Assembly (NCBI GenBank): GCA_003215895.1
Contig: QCJR01000001.1
Location: forward strand, 62,001 to 126,000
From: Prochlorococcus sp. AG-409-D14
Lineage (GTDB): Bacteria > Cyanobacteriota > Cyanobacteriia > PCC-6307 > Cyanobiaceae
Reading direction: 5' to 3'
Length of the DNA: 64,000 nt
Shown: positions 21,607-31,313 of the stretch, piece after piece
Layout: each line of letters begins with the position of its first letter
Position numbering within the stretch: the stretch's first letter is position 1
Notes under the pieces: model-generated
What the model was told of the DNA's origin: nothing
What the model saw: only the letters and a program-made list of their open reading frames with translations
Database searches by the model: none
Made by a program: the position numbers and the translations under genes

Positions 21607-22969
21607 TTTTACGATAATAATCATGAGTATGATAGTAATTCAATGCAGCATCTAAAGGACCATCATATGCAATTGATCCATGACTAAAAACAACACCTCT
21701 ATTACAAAATTGTTTTAAAAGCTCCTCAGAATGACTTGCTAAAAATAAAGTTGCCGCAGATTCCATAAATTGCTTCATTCTCTCTTCAGCTCTATCACAA
21801 AAATCTGCATCACCAGTACCAAAACCTTCATCTATTGCTAAACAATCATGAGGACTTGAGGTAAGAATTGAAAAAATTAATCTTGCTGACATACCCTCAC
21901 TATAGGTTTTTATAGGTAAAGAAATGTATGAGCCTAAACCTGAAAACTCAATTATTTCCTCTAAAAAAGATTCAAAACCATCAAGACTATGGTTATTTAG
22001 TAAATAATGGGCCTTACAAGCATCGAGCCCAGATAGTTCTGAACTAGTCAGGAAAGTCTTTTGAAGCATTGGATAAACATCTACTAAGACATTAATATTT
22101 CCACTAGTAGGAATATATATGCCAGAAATTAACCGTAAAAAACTACTTTTACCAGAACCATTATGACCTATAAGGCCAACCCTCTCTCCCTTCATTATGG
22201 TTAAATTAATATTATTTAGAGCAATAATATTTGTTCTATTTTTTGATTGATCTAATGCCCCGCCCGTAATATTAGTTACTTTCTTGGCCAATCTCTTTGT
22301 TAGCGATCTATTTTCTGAATGATAAATAGGAATTGATAGAGATATATCAGTAATTTGAATTGCTGGCTTATTCAACATATTTATTGGAGAACCTGACAAT
22401 GAGCGAATCAGATCTGAAACCATATCTATAGATTGTTTTTCATTATCAACGTTACACAAAAACTGAGTCACTTTGATAAATGATTCGCCAGATATCCAAG
22501 GTGATATTGAATCAGGTTTATATAAATTAATTAAAGTAATACTCTGACTAATTTGTTTAGTAAAAAGTTCTGCAGCCAAAATTTTATTATTTAAGATATG
22601 AAGATCTTTTTTTTCTTGCGTAATATTAATTGAATAAGTTTTTTTCTTCGTAAAGACTAATTCACATATAATATCTGAAATTTGATAATCTTGATTATCT
22701 GCCATTTCAACCCAATAATTCAAAACATCAAAATCAGCTTTTCTATTAAATAAATTTAAATAAACCTTGTTAATCTTAAATTCAAGAGATTTATCTAAAG
22801 CACAAAACTTTGTATACTCATCTTGTCTGGATAATTCATTAGATATATCTTTAATAGTAAGTAATTCTTTAGAGCGTGAAAGCCAATAATTTATTCCTGA
22901 TGGATCACCAGGTCTTCCAAAATAAGCTATATATAATGTTTGTAACTTTTTAGCATCAACATTTATCAT
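21593..22969 (-). CDS. Polysaccharide ABC exporter ATPase (Wzt-like) with N-terminal DUF4214 module
   Basis: Protein of 458 residues with two parts. Residues 9-192 are a DUF4214 module: LYIAYFGRPGDPSGINYW (12-29), a second half LNLFNRKADFDVLNYW (71-86), then a helical segment ending SPWISGESF...RSLSG. Residues 203-445 are a Wzt/KpsT-type ATPase: Walker A GHNGSGKSS (268-276), signature YSEGMSARL (356-364), Walker B CLAIDEGFGTGD (376-387), switch His413. The chain ends soon after, so the C-terminal carbohydrate-binding domain of CBD-type Wzt proteins is absent. The DUF4214 module aligns end to end with the N-terminus of the giant secreted protein at 32765-38116. It sits 25 bases downstream of secA and overlaps the permease. 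Confidence 0.92.
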   Translation of the reverse strand: MINVDAKKLQTLYIAYFGRPGDPSGINYWLSRSKELLTIKDISNELSRQDEYTKFCALDKSLEFKINKVYLNLFNRKADFDVLNYWVEMADNQDYQISDIICELVFTKKKTYSINITQEKKDLHILNNKILAAELFTKQISQSITLINLYKPDSISPWISGESFIKVTQFLCNVDNEKQSIDMVSDLIRSLSGSPINMLNKPAIQITDISLSIPIYHSENRSLTKRLAKKVTNITGGALDQSKNRTNIIALNNINLTIMKGERVGLIGHNGSGKSSFLRLISGIYIPTSGNINVLVDVYPMLQKTFLTSSELSGLDACKAHYLLNNHSLDGFESFLEEIIEFSGLGSYISLPIKTYSEGMSARLIFSILTSSPHDCLAIDEGFGTGDADFCDRAEERMKQFMESAATLFLASHSEELLKQFCNRGVVFSHGSIAYDGPLDAALNYYHTHDYYRKNVIG

Positions 22970-22994
22970 ATGAATAATAAATTAATTATTGACT

Positions 22995-25829
22995 TTATGC
23001 CTCTACTTTCTTTTGAGCTGGTTTAAACATAAACATTGAGTAGATTACATTTCTTCTCATATTAATCATCATATCTAAGAACATATCATAGCCCTCATTT
23101 TTATATTCGATCAAAGGATCTTTCTGCCCATAACCTCTTAAACCAACTGATTCTCTTAGTGAATCCATAGATTGCAAGTGCTCTCTCCAAAGATTATCTA
23201 ATTGTTGAAGAATGAAGAATCTCTCGGCTTGCCTCATGATCCCAGGATGTGTTTGCTCTAGTTGAGCTTCTTTAACATCGTAAGCATTTCTCAATTGCTC
23301 TTTTAGAAACTCTTTTAATTCGTTTTTATTCAATCCAAGTACATCTCCAGACTTGAGATCATCCAATAAATAAATAAATTCTTTTACCTTCGACACTAAG
23401 TTGTCCAAATCCCATTCTTCTGGAGGTAAATCTTCGTTGACATATGCTTCAACTATCTCTTCCATAGTTCTTTGGCCATAACCAATAACTTGAAGTTTTA
23501 ACTCTTTACCTTCTAAGACCCTTCTTCTTTCTGAGTAAACTGCTTTTCTCTGGTTATTCATTACTTCATCATATTCAAATATTTGTTTTCTAATATCGTA
23601 ATAATAAGTTTCTACTTTTTTTTGAGCACCTTCTAAAGACCTTGTAAGCATTCCAGACTCAATGGGCATATCTTCCTCCACACGAAACGCATTCATAAGT
23701 CCAGCGACTCTATCTCCTCCAAAAATGCGAAGAAGATTATCTTCCAAGGACAAAAAGAAACGCGTGCTCCCTAAATCACCTTGGCGTCCAGCCCTACCTC
23801 TTAACTGGTTATCAACCCTCCTAGACTCATGACGTTCAGTGCCAATTACATGCAGACCTCCAGCCTCGCGGACTTGTTTCTCTTCAATAGTTAAGACGTC
23901 TTCATACTCATTTTTTATTAGCTGAATTGCATTCCTTAATTCCATAATATTCTTATCTTTAGTAGGTGTTTTTTCAGCGGCAGTCGCAATATAGTCATCA
24001 AGTTCAATTGAACTTAAGGCTCTATCTCCCCATTCTTTTACCAATTTAGAAGACAAAGAAACGAGTTTTTTTTCGGTATCCTCAGTTAATAAAACAGGGA
24101 ATATTTTTTTTAAAGATTCAGATTGACTTGTTTTTGAACTCTTAGGACTCTCATTTTTATCTTCTTTAAATCCCTCTGTCTGCTTATTTCGTTGTAGCGG
24201 GATAGGAGGCTTATGACCTTCTTCAGGTTTTACCAAACGAGAACTGAGAATTTCTTTGATTTTCAATCTAGCCATATAGTCACTGTTACCTCCAAGAATA
24301 ATATCCGTTCCTCTTCCAGCCATATTAGTGGCGATCGTTACAGCTCCAGATCTTCCTGCTTGAGCAACTATTTCAGCTTCTCTCTCAACATTTTCAGGTT
24401 TTGCATTTAATAAATTATGAGGCACTTGCTGTTCTGATAAGAGGGTACTTAGCAACTCACTCTTTTCCACACTGGTAGTTCCAACAAGAACTGGTCTTCC
24501 TTGTTGATGAATTGCAGCCGTCTCTTTTGCAACTGCTCTCCATTTAGCGTTTTCAGTTTTAAAAACTTGGTCAACCCAATCCTCTCTAGAAATCTTTCTA
24601 TTAGTCGGAACAACAGTCGTCTCTAATTTATAAGTTTTTTCAAACTCAACTTCTTCAGTTTTTGCAGTTCCAGTCATGCCAGACAATCTTGGATAAAGAA
24701 GAAAGAAATTCTGATAAGTAATTGAAGCCAAAGTTTGCGTCTCCGGCTGAATGGGTAAATTTTCTTTAGCTTCAATTGCTTGATGTTGTCCATCACTCCA
24801 ACGCCTCCCTGGCATAACTCTGCCTGTAAATTCATCAACAATTACTGCTTCCTTGTCACGAATAATGTAATTAACATCTTTAACAAAAAGTTCTTTAGCC
24901 TTTAAAGCATTTGTTATGTAGTGTGCCCAAGGATCTTTTGGATCAAATAGATCTTTAACGCTTAGAAGCTGTTCGGTTTTGGCAAAGCCTTCATCAGTAA
25001 GGATACAACTCCTTTGTTTCTCATCCACCTCATAGTCACCCTCAGGATCAATTCCATCCTTGCTCGTTTCAAGGGCTCTTTGTAACTTACCTACAACTGA
25101 CGCAGCTTGTTGGTATTTTTCTTGTGGACGTTCAACCTGCCCAGAGATAATTAAAGGGGTTCTAGCTTCATCAATCAAAATAGAATCGACTTCATCTATC
25201 ACACAAAATTGGAAGCCTCTTTGAACAATTTCAGCATTATCTGCCGCCATATTATCTCGCAAATAATCAAAACCTAATTCTGAATTAGTCGCGTAGGTAA
25301 CATCACATAAATAATTTTTCCTTCTCATCTGTGGTGTCATGTCTTGCTGTATCAAACCAACCGAAAGTCCTAGAAAACGATGAACTTGTCCCATCCACTC
25401 TGCATCTCTTCTGGCTAAATAATCATTTACAGTCACAACATGAACCCCTCTACCAAGCAAAGCATTTAAGTAACTTGGCAAGGTTGCTACCAGTGTCTTC
25501 CCTTCTCCTGTTTTCATTTCCGCAATTTGACCTTCATGCAAGACCATTCCACCAATCAGTTGAACATCAAAATGTCTCATTCCAAGAACCCTTTTTGCCG
25601 CTTCCCTAACAACAGCAAAAGCCTCTGGCAGGATTTCATCGAGAAGGATAAGTTTATCTTTCTCTTTGCTAGATTTTTCTAACTTTTCTCTGAATTCATT
25701 TGTTTTGTTTTTTAGATCCTGATCGGTTAGAGCTGCTATTTGTTCCTCTAAAAGATTGATATCAGTTACTATGGGTTGGAATCTTTTAAGTTTTCTATTA
25801 TTAGGATCACCAAGTAGGTTGCGAAGCAT
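22995..25829 (-). CDS. secA: Preprotein translocase ATPase SecA
   Basis: Motor that drives preproteins through SecYEG at the plasma and thylakoid membranes. 944 residues: NBD1 with [14 protein letters not shown] and the [12 protein letters not shown] Walker B, preprotein cross-linking domain, NBD2 ([29 protein letters not shown]), helical scaffold and wing domains. A charged insertion of about 60 residues ([20 protein letters not shown] and around) follows GGNSDYMAR, as in other cyanobacteria. The chain ends [11 protein letters not shown] without the zinc-binding Cys tail. On the same strand the Wzt/Wzm genes follow closely, probably in one transcript. Confidence 0.97.
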   Translation of the reverse strand: MLRNLLGDPNNRKLKRFQPIVTDINLLEEQIAALTDQDLKNKTNEFREKLEKSSKEKDKLILLDEILPEAFAVVREAAKRVLGMRHFDVQLIGGMVLHEGQIAEMKTGEGKTLVATLPSYLNALLGRGVHVVTVNDYLARRDAEWMGQVHRFLGLSVGLIQQDMTPQMRRKNYLCDVTYATNSELGFDYLRDNMAADNAEIVQRGFQFCVIDEVDSILIDEARTPLIISGQVERPQEKYQQAASVVGKLQRALETSKDGIDPEGDYEVDEKQRSCILTDEGFAKTEQLLSVKDLFDPKDPWAHYITNALKAKELFVKDVNYIIRDKEAVIVDEFTGRVMPGRRWSDGQHQAIEAKENLPIQPETQTLASITYQNFFLLYPRLSGMTGTAKTEEVEFEKTYKLETTVVPTNRKISREDWVDQVFKTENAKWRAVAKETAAIHQQGRPVLVGTTSVEKSELLSTLLSEQQVPHNLLNAKPENVEREAEIVAQAGRSGAVTIATNMAGRGTDIILGGNSDYMARLKIKEILSSRLVKPEEGHKPPIPLQRNKQTEGFKEDKNESPKSSKTSQSESLKKIFPVLLTEDTEKKLVSLSSKLVKEWGDRALSSIELDDYIATAAEKTPTKDKNIMELRNAIQLIKNEYEDVLTIEEKQVREAGGLHVIGTERHESRRVDNQLRGRAGRQGDLGSTRFFLSLEDNLLRIFGGDRVAGLMNAFRVEEDMPIESGMLTRSLEGAQKKVETYYYDIRKQIFEYDEVMNNQRKAVYSERRRVLEGKELKLQVIGYGQRTMEEIVEAYVNEDLPPEEWDLDNLVSKVKEFIYLLDDLKSGDVLGLNKNELKEFLKEQLRNAYDVKEAQLEQTHPGIMRQAERFFILQQLDNLWREHLQSMDSLRESVGLRGYGQKDPLIEYKNEGYDMFLDMMINMRRNVIYSMFMFKPAQKKVEA

Positions 25830-26134
25830 TTATAATTTTTATAGCCTCACTAAGTATAGCTCAATCACCTCGAATTAACTGATCAAGGCGTGTTATTCTG
25901 GAAATTAGATATTTACATTTTAAAAATCCTTTAGGAAAATATTTAATTTAAAAATTATCTTATTTCACTGATTAAGCAATGTATTCTCAACTAAATATTA
26001 TATATAAACTTTAAGGTTTATCATATAAGTAATTATTAAACAATACTCTCAACGAAAAAGCATTGGCTTAAAAAATAATCAATTTGATATTCGATTCAGC
26101 AGTGAAGTACAATATCAAGATAGTTGTAATTACT

Positions 26135-27175
26135 ATGAGTAAAAATAAAATTGCTCTCATTACTGGGATTACTGGTCAAGATGGAAGTTATCTAGCAGAG
26201 TTACTTCTTGAAAAAGATTATATAGTCCATGGCATAGTTCGCAGATCAAGCAATGAGAATACCAACAGAATTGAACATTTACTTAAGAAAAACGAAAATC
26301 AAAGTCTCTTTTTACATTATGGAGATCTAACTCATAGTACAAATATTCTAAGAATAATTAAAGAAACATTACCTGATGAAATTTATAATTTAGGAGCACA
26401 GAGTCATGTCAAGGTTAGTTTTGACTCTCCTGAATATACAGCACAAACAGATGCACTCGGACCCTTAAGAATACTGGAAGCGGTAAGGATTTTAAATCTC
26501 ACAAAGAAAACAAAAATATATCAAGCCAGTACTTCAGAACTTTATGGACTTATACAAGAGTCTCCTCAATCAGAGCTAACTCCTTTTTACCCAAGAAGTC
26601 CATATGGAGTAGCAAAATTATATGCCTATTGGATCACGGTAAATTATCGAGAATCCTATGGAATGTATGCATGTAATGGAATACTTTTTAATCATGAATC
26701 TCCAAGAAGAGGTGAAACTTTTGTCACAAGAAAAATAACCAGGGGATTAACAAGAATTGCTGCTGGTGTACAAGACTGTTTGTATATGGGAAATATAAAC
26801 TCACTCAGAGATTGGGGGCACGCAAAGGATTACGTTGAGATGCAATGGAGAATGCTTCAGCAAGAAAAGCCTGAAGATTATGTGATTGCATCTGGACAAA
26901 TGACATCTGTTCGAAAATTCATCGAAATGTCTGCTAAAGAACTAAATTGGGGAGGAATTGCTTGGGAGGGAGAAGGTATTAATGAGATTGGGAAAAGAAA
27001 AGACAATGGAAAAATTGTTATAAGAATTAATCCTGAATTTTTTAGACCAGCTGAGGTTGAGTCTCTGCTAGGCAATGCTGAGAAAGCAAGAAAACAGCTA
27101 GGGTGGCAACCAACCACTTCAATTGAACAACTAGTCAAAGAAATGATAGAAAAAGATATGGAATTAGCGAAATAA
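26135..27175 (+). CDS. gmd: GDP-mannose 4,6-dehydratase
   Basis: Converts GDP-D-mannose to GDP-4-keto-6-deoxymannose, precursor of GDP-fucose, GDP-rhamnose or GDP-perosamine. The short-chain dehydrogenase fold has the NADP loop [15 protein letters not shown], the catalytic Ser/Thr-Glu (ASTSELYGL) and Tyr-x3-Lys ([12 protein letters not shown]), and the GMD-specific [18 protein letters not shown] use the ATG at 26135 ([11 protein letters not shown], 346 residues); the in-frame ATG at 26084 adds 17 residues without similarity to the family. About 250 bases of AT-rich DNA separate it from the divergent secA. No epimerase/reductase (Fcl) or perosamine synthase is in the window. Confidence 0.94.
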   Translation: MSKNKIALITGITGQDGSYLAELLLEKDYIVHGIVRRSSNENTNRIEHLLKKNENQSLFLHYGDLTHSTNILRIIKETLPDEIYNLGAQSHVKVSFDSPEYTAQTDALGPLRILEAVRILNLTKKTKIYQASTSELYGLIQESPQSELTPFYPRSPYGVAKLYAYWITVNYRESYGMYACNGILFNHESPRRGETFVTRKITRGLTRIAAGVQDCLYMGNINSLRDWGHAKDYVEMQWRMLQQEKPEDYVIASGQMTSVRKFIEMSAKELNWGGIAWEGEGINEIGKRKDNGKIVIRINPEFFRPAEVESLLGNAEKARKQLGWQPTTSIEQLVKEMIEKDMELAK

Positions 27176-27338
27176 ATATAAAATAAAAATAATAATTAAG
27201 ACATAATATATATAATTAATTCAGGTTAAATTAATTTTCCAGAATATTTTTGGGACTTAATAGATGCAAAATGGGGTTTCCCGCACTATGCACATGCGAA
27301 TGGATGAAATAAATTTATTAGGATAAAACTTTTTTAAA

Positions 27339-27524
27339 ATGGCAACTATTAAAATCGACGATGTCGAATACGATTCAGACAAACTATCTGAATCAGCTAA
27401 AGCTCAAGTTGTTAGTCTTCAGTTTGTACAGACTGAAATTAATAGACTCCAGTCACAGCTTGCAGTTTATCAAACAGCTGCTTCTGGATACCAAACTGCA
27501 CTTAAGAACGAGCTAGATAAATAA
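27339..27524 (+). CDS. Small conserved protein, DUF6447-like
   Basis: Protein of 61 residues, all soluble and acidic: a short beta-like start (MATIKIDDVEYD) followed by a long amphipathic helix (about 15-60) with Gln/Leu heptad character (VVSLQFVQTEINRLQSQLAV). It matches my memory of the cyanobacterial family DUF6447, whose function is unknown. It is a stand-alone gene with its own strong terminator 10 bases after the stop, upstream of the type I secretion operon. Confidence 0.72.
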   Translation: MATIKIDDVEYDSDKLSESAKAQVVSLQFVQTEINRLQSQLAVYQTAASGYQTALKNELDK

Positions 27525-27534
27525 AATGTTATAA

Positions 27535-27568
27535 ATGCAAGGTTTTTTAAAAAACCTTGCATTTTGAA
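27535..27568 (+). terminator. Rho-independent terminator after the DUF6447-like gene
   Basis: A perfect 28-base palindrome (arms 27535-27548 and 27549-27562, ATGCAAGGTTTTTT and its complement) folds into a strong stem and is followed by T residues. The stem's own A/T part makes a U-run at its tip too. It should end the small gene's transcript and insulate the secretion operon beginning at 27620. Confidence 0.85.
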
Positions 27569-27591
27569 GTTTAGAATATAGGATATTTTTC

Positions 27592-27615
27592 AATCGAAAT
27601 ATATCGATTTTTTTT
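27592..27615 (+). terminator. Second terminator-like hairpin immediately before the secretion operon
   Basis: Six-base arms AATCGA (27592-27597) and TCGATT (27604-27609) with a 6-base loop are followed by a run of T to 27615, four bases before the ATG at 27620. The stem is short and AT-rich, so efficiency as a terminator is uncertain; it could be an attenuator or control ribosome access, since no Shine-Dalgarno sequence is visible there. Confidence 0.45.
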
Positions 27616-27619
27616 GTTA

Positions 27620-28369
27620 ATGGATTCACTTAAATGCCTTTCAGCTGAATGTGTGAATTTATTACACAAAAATAACCTTCTTCATTCTTTAGTAAAAGCA
27701 GAATTAAAAAGTTCAATATTATCAGAAATACAAGTTGATAAAGAGACTGAATCCAAAGCAATCCAACGTTTAAAAAATAAATTTAAAATAACTAATGAAA
27801 GCGAATTGGATCAATTTCTTATTCAGAATGGACTAGATAAGAAAGAGTTTATTAATTTAGCGGTGTTTCCATTTCGTGCTAAAAAATATTCCTCAGAAAA
27901 ATTTAATAACAAATCAAAAGCTAGATTTCTTGAACGAAAAAACCAACTAGATATAGTGATTTATAGCCTTTTGAGAACTTCTGATACTAATTTATGTAGA
28001 GAGCTATACCTCAAGATAAACGAAAAAGAAGTTGATTTTGGAGAAATTGCTTCACAATATTCAGAAGGTATTGAGAAAAAAACAAGAGGAATTGTAGGGC
28101 CAATCCCTCTTGAAAAAACGCATCCATTTTTAGCAGAGCACTTACGAACGAGTAAGATAGGAGAAGTTACTCAACCTTTTAAACTTGATAATTATTATTT
28201 AATCACAAGATTAGAATCCTATGATCCTGTACAACTGGATAGTTATATGAAAGATAAAATGTGTGAAGAACTTTTCGAATTATGGCTGAATCAAAAATCA
28301 ATAAGTATTTTGAATGAGCTAATTACTCCACTTAAGTCAAAAATTAAGTCTTCAGGAGAAATATCATGA
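27620..28369 (+). CDS. Parvulin-type peptidyl-prolyl isomerase of the type I secretion operon
   Basis: Protein of 249 residues. The N-terminal half (about 1-105) is helical and charged, like the chaperone part of PrsA/SurA proteins. The C-terminal half (about 108-203) is a parvulin rotamase domain: FGEIASQYSEGIEKKTRGIVG, then FLAEHLRTSKIGEVTQPF and YYLITRLES. There is no signal peptide, so it should act in the cytoplasm, perhaps holding the exported substrate before secretion. The ATG at 27620 is preferred over a TTG two codons upstream that lies in a T-run. Its stop overlaps the ABC transporter start by 4 bases. Confidence 0.83.
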   Translation: MDSLKCLSAECVNLLHKNNLLHSLVKAELKSSILSEIQVDKETESKAIQRLKNKFKITNESELDQFLIQNGLDKKEFINLAVFPFRAKKYSSEKFNNKSKARFLERKNQLDIVIYSLLRTSDTNLCRELYLKINEKEVDFGEIASQYSEGIEKKTRGIVGPIPLEKTHPFLAEHLRTSKIGEVTQPFKLDNYYLITRLESYDPVQLDSYMKDKMCEELFELWLNQKSISILNELITPLKSKIKSSGEIS

Positions 28370-31308
28370 CTAGCTCAAATTACAAATTAAACATAAGATC
28401 AATTCAATGTTTCAATAAAATAAGCAACTCAATATTAAATTCGATTGAAAAAGAGTCAAAGATAATTAAATACAAAATAGGAGATTCAATCACTCAAAGA
28501 GATATTATACCTAATAAGATTTTTTTAATATTATCTGGAGAAGTAAGGTTAACGACTAACACATCAACAAATACGAAAACTATAACTAAGCTCACGTCAG
28601 GATCATTTATAGGGTTAGCATCATTATTAAGAGCGAATCCATGTGAATCAACATCTGCCACGAATGATGTTTTAGTATTATCTTTACCAGATGACTTGAT
28701 ACTAAATATATTTGAAACTGATTTACACTTTAGAAATTGGTGCAACACAACTATTCAACCAATTGAAACCTATGAATTATTTAAAATTTTATTTGATAAA
28801 AACGAGCAAAAAAACTTTAACAGTATAAAAAATCAATTAAATAATTCACTATCTGTTGAAGTTGTTAATAATGGAGAAATCATAAAAACCAATAAAGACA
28901 CTTTAACAATAATTGGTAGTAGTAATTTAATGAATACAAATATAGGAGATATATCCTCTGGAAATCAAAAGGCGAATATACAAGGTCTTTTACCGGCAAG
29001 GATTTTCTCTATAAATAAAGATGCTTACAATAATTTATCTAGTCAAGAGAAAGAAGAACCAGAAAATAATTCATCTAAAGTATCGAATATTGAGATAGCT
29101 GATCAAAACATTGTCTTGAGTAATAGTTCTCTACCAATAGGTCAATATGAGCCCAAAAAAGAATTAAAGTTTATTAAAGCAAATGGCATAGTTAGAGAAT
29201 CATTAGCATGTTTACAAATGTTAGCGAACGAACTGGACTTGCCTTATAGATCAGATGCTATTGAGAAAATAATAAGAGATTTAATTAAAGATAATAAAAA
29301 GCCTTCGATTATGACTATGGGAAATATAACAACAACAATGGGTTTACATACATCAATAGCAAAAATACAACCTTCACTTGGTGGTAGGTTGCCATATCCC
29401 TCGATTATTTCATGGGGTAATTCTTTTGCATTAGTTAAAAAAAGTAATGCTGACTGTCTTGAAATCGCCTCTCCAAGTGAAGGTATTATAAAGATCAAAT
29501 TAGAAGACCTAAACAATAAATTTGAGAAAGGATTTATAGAGTTTTTAAATATAGAAAAATCGGATGCAACTCCTGAAATTAAGTTTGGATTTCAATGGCT
29601 ACTGCCTGCTATTAATCGCCATCGTAACGTACTCATTCAAGTTTTAATTGCATCATTTGTTGTTCAACTTTTTGGGCTCGCTAATCCACTCATGCTGCAA
29701 GTAATCATTGATAAAGTGATTAGTCAAAGGAGCCTAGATACTCTGCAAATTCTTGGAATAGCGCTAATTGTTATTACTCTTCTTGGTGGACTAATTAGCA
29801 GTCTTAGAACTTTTTTATTCAACGAAACTACCAATAGAATAGATACTAGACTAGGTGCAGAAGTCATTGATCATTTACTTCGTTTACCATTAAAATATTT
29901 TGATAATAGGCCCGTTGGAGAGTTAGGAACCAGAATTGCAGAATTAGAAAAAATAAGAAATTTTTTAACAGGTCAAGCACTTACCACGATTCTAGATGCT
30001 GCATTTTCACTTATTTATATAGTAGTCATGGTCTTCTATAGTTGGCTATTAACACTAATTGCTTTAGGTGTTGTCCCAATACAAATATTGATAACCATAG
30101 TTGGAACACCTCTACTAAGGAGACAAATACGCGAGATAGCTCAAGAAAACGCCTCAACTCAAAGTCATCTTGTTGAAGTACTTACAGGAATACAAACTGT
30201 TAAAGCTCAAAATGTAGAGAGAGTAAGCCGCTGGAAGTGGCAAGAATTATATAGTAAATACATTTCAAAATCATTTCAAAAAACAATTACTGGAACTGCA
30301 TTAGGTGAAACGAGTCAAGTTCTTCAAAAACTCTCTCAGCTTCTTGTCTTGTGGGTAGGTGCTTCTTTAGTATTAAAGGGTCAGCTTAGCTTGGGACAGT
30401 TAATAGCATTCAGAATAATTTCTGGGTATGTAACACAACCCCTTTTGAGATTAAGTTCTATTTGGCAAAACATTCAAGAATTGAGAGTTTCATTTGAAAG
30501 GTTGGCTGATATCGTAGACACTCCAGAAGAAACATCCGAGAAAGATAGAGCCAAAATACCACTTCCCAGTATTAAAGGAGATATAATTTTTGAGGATGTT
30601 TGTTTTAATTTCCGACGTACAGATCCATTCGTTCTTAGAGGAATTAATTTATCTATAAATCAAGGACAATTTGTTGGAATAGTTGGTCAAAGTGGTAGTG
30701 GAAAAAGTACTTTAGTTAAACTTATACCAAGGTTATACAATCCAAATTCAGGTCGAATATTTATCGATGGATACGATGTTGATAAAGTAGAGCTTTCCTC
30801 TCTTAGAAGACAAGTTGGGATAGTGCCTCAAGAGCCACTTTTATTTAAAGGGAGCATAAGCGAAAATATAGCTCTTACAGACCCAGAAGCTCCAAGTGAT
30901 CAAATAGTGAGAGCCGCAAAAATAGCAAATGCGCACGAATTCATAATGGAACTGAGTGATGGATACAGCACAATTATCGGAGAAAGAGGTGCTGGTCTTT
31001 CGGGAGGTCAAAAACAAAGAATAGCTATAGCAAGAACACTGCTGAATAATCCAAAATTATTAATAATGGACGAAGCAACAAGCGCTCTAGATTACTTAAC
31101 TGAAAGAAATGTCTGTGATGGCATTAAAGAATCATGCCTCAACTCCACTGTACTTTTTATTACTCATCGCTTAAGTACAGTAAGAAACGCAGATATAATA
31201 TTAATGCTCCATCAGGGTAAAATTGAAGAGTTAGGCACACATGAAGAATTAATGGCTAAAAAAGGTAGATATTATGCTTTATTCCTTCAGCAAGAGTCAT
31301 CTTCATAA
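28366..31308 (+). CDS. Type I secretion ABC transporter with N-terminal cNMP-binding-like and inactive C39 domains
   Basis: Inner-membrane exporter ATPase of 980 residues. Order: cyclic-nucleotide-binding-like domain (about 10-130; NKIFLILSGEVRL, GSFIGLASLLRAN), an acidic linker, a C39-peptidase-like domain (about 270-390) without catalytic Cys and His, six-helix ABC membrane domain (about 415-710) and nucleotide-binding domain (737-975) with Walker A GQSGSGKST (774-782), LSGGQ (879-883) and LLIMDEATSALD. As in HlyB, the dead C39 domain probably binds unfolded RTX substrate. Its likely cargo is the giant protein encoded just beyond the adaptor gene. Whether the N-terminal domain binds cAMP is unknown. 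Confidence 0.92.
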   Translation: MTSSNYKLNIRSIQCFNKISNSILNSIEKESKIIKYKIGDSITQRDIIPNKIFLILSGEVRLTTNTSTNTKTITKLTSGSFIGLASLLRANPCESTSATNDVLVLSLPDDLILNIFETDLHFRNWCNTTIQPIETYELFKILFDKNEQKNFNSIKNQLNNSLSVEVVNNGEIIKTNKDTLTIIGSSNLMNTNIGDISSGNQKANIQGLLPARIFSINKDAYNNLSSQEKEEPENNSSKVSNIEIADQNIVLSNSSLPIGQYEPKKELKFIKANGIVRESLACLQMLANELDLPYRSDAIEKIIRDLIKDNKKPSIMTMGNITTTMGLHTSIAKIQPSLGGRLPYPSIISWGNSFALVKKSNADCLEIASPSEGIIKIKLEDLNNKFEKGFIEFLNIEKSDATPEIKFGFQWLLPAINRHRNVLIQVLIASFVVQLFGLANPLMLQVIIDKVISQRSLDTLQILGIALIVITLLGGLISSLRTFLFNETTNRIDTRLGAEVIDHLLRLPLKYFDNRPVGELGTRIAELEKIRNFLTGQALTTILDAAFSLIYIVVMVFYSWLLTLIALGVVPIQILITIVGTPLLRRQIREIAQENASTQSHLVEVLTGIQTVKAQNVERVSRWKWQELYSKYISKSFQKTITGTALGETSQVLQKLSQLLVLWVGASLVLKGQLSLGQLIAFRIISGYVTQPLLRLSSIWQNIQELRVSFERLADIVDTPEETSEKDRAKIPLPSIKGDIIFEDVCFNFRRTDPFVLRGINLSINQGQFVGIVGQSGSGKSTLVKLIPRLYNPNSGRIFIDGYDVDKVELSSLRRQVGIVPQEPLLFKGSISENIALTDPEAPSDQIVRAAKIANAHEFIMELSDGYSTIIGERGAGLSGGQKQRIAIARTLLNNPKLLIMDEATSALDYLTERNVCDGIKESCLNSTVLFITHRLSTVRNADIILMLHQGKIEELGTHEELMAKKGRYYALFLQQESSS

Positions 31309-31313
31309 GTATC

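Noticed and set aside
26084-26134. Upstream ATG extending GDP-mannose dehydratase by 17 residues
   Set aside because: The extension [10 protein letters not shown]... is unlike any dehydratase N-terminus, while the ATG at 26135 starts right at the nucleotide-binding strand.
28366-29535. Possible leader-peptide protease activity of the exporter's C39-like domain
   Set aside because: The expected catalytic Cys (DCGxxC region) reads RESLAC and the His position in the later strand is SWGNSF, so both catalytic residues are missing. The cargo also has no double-glycine leader.
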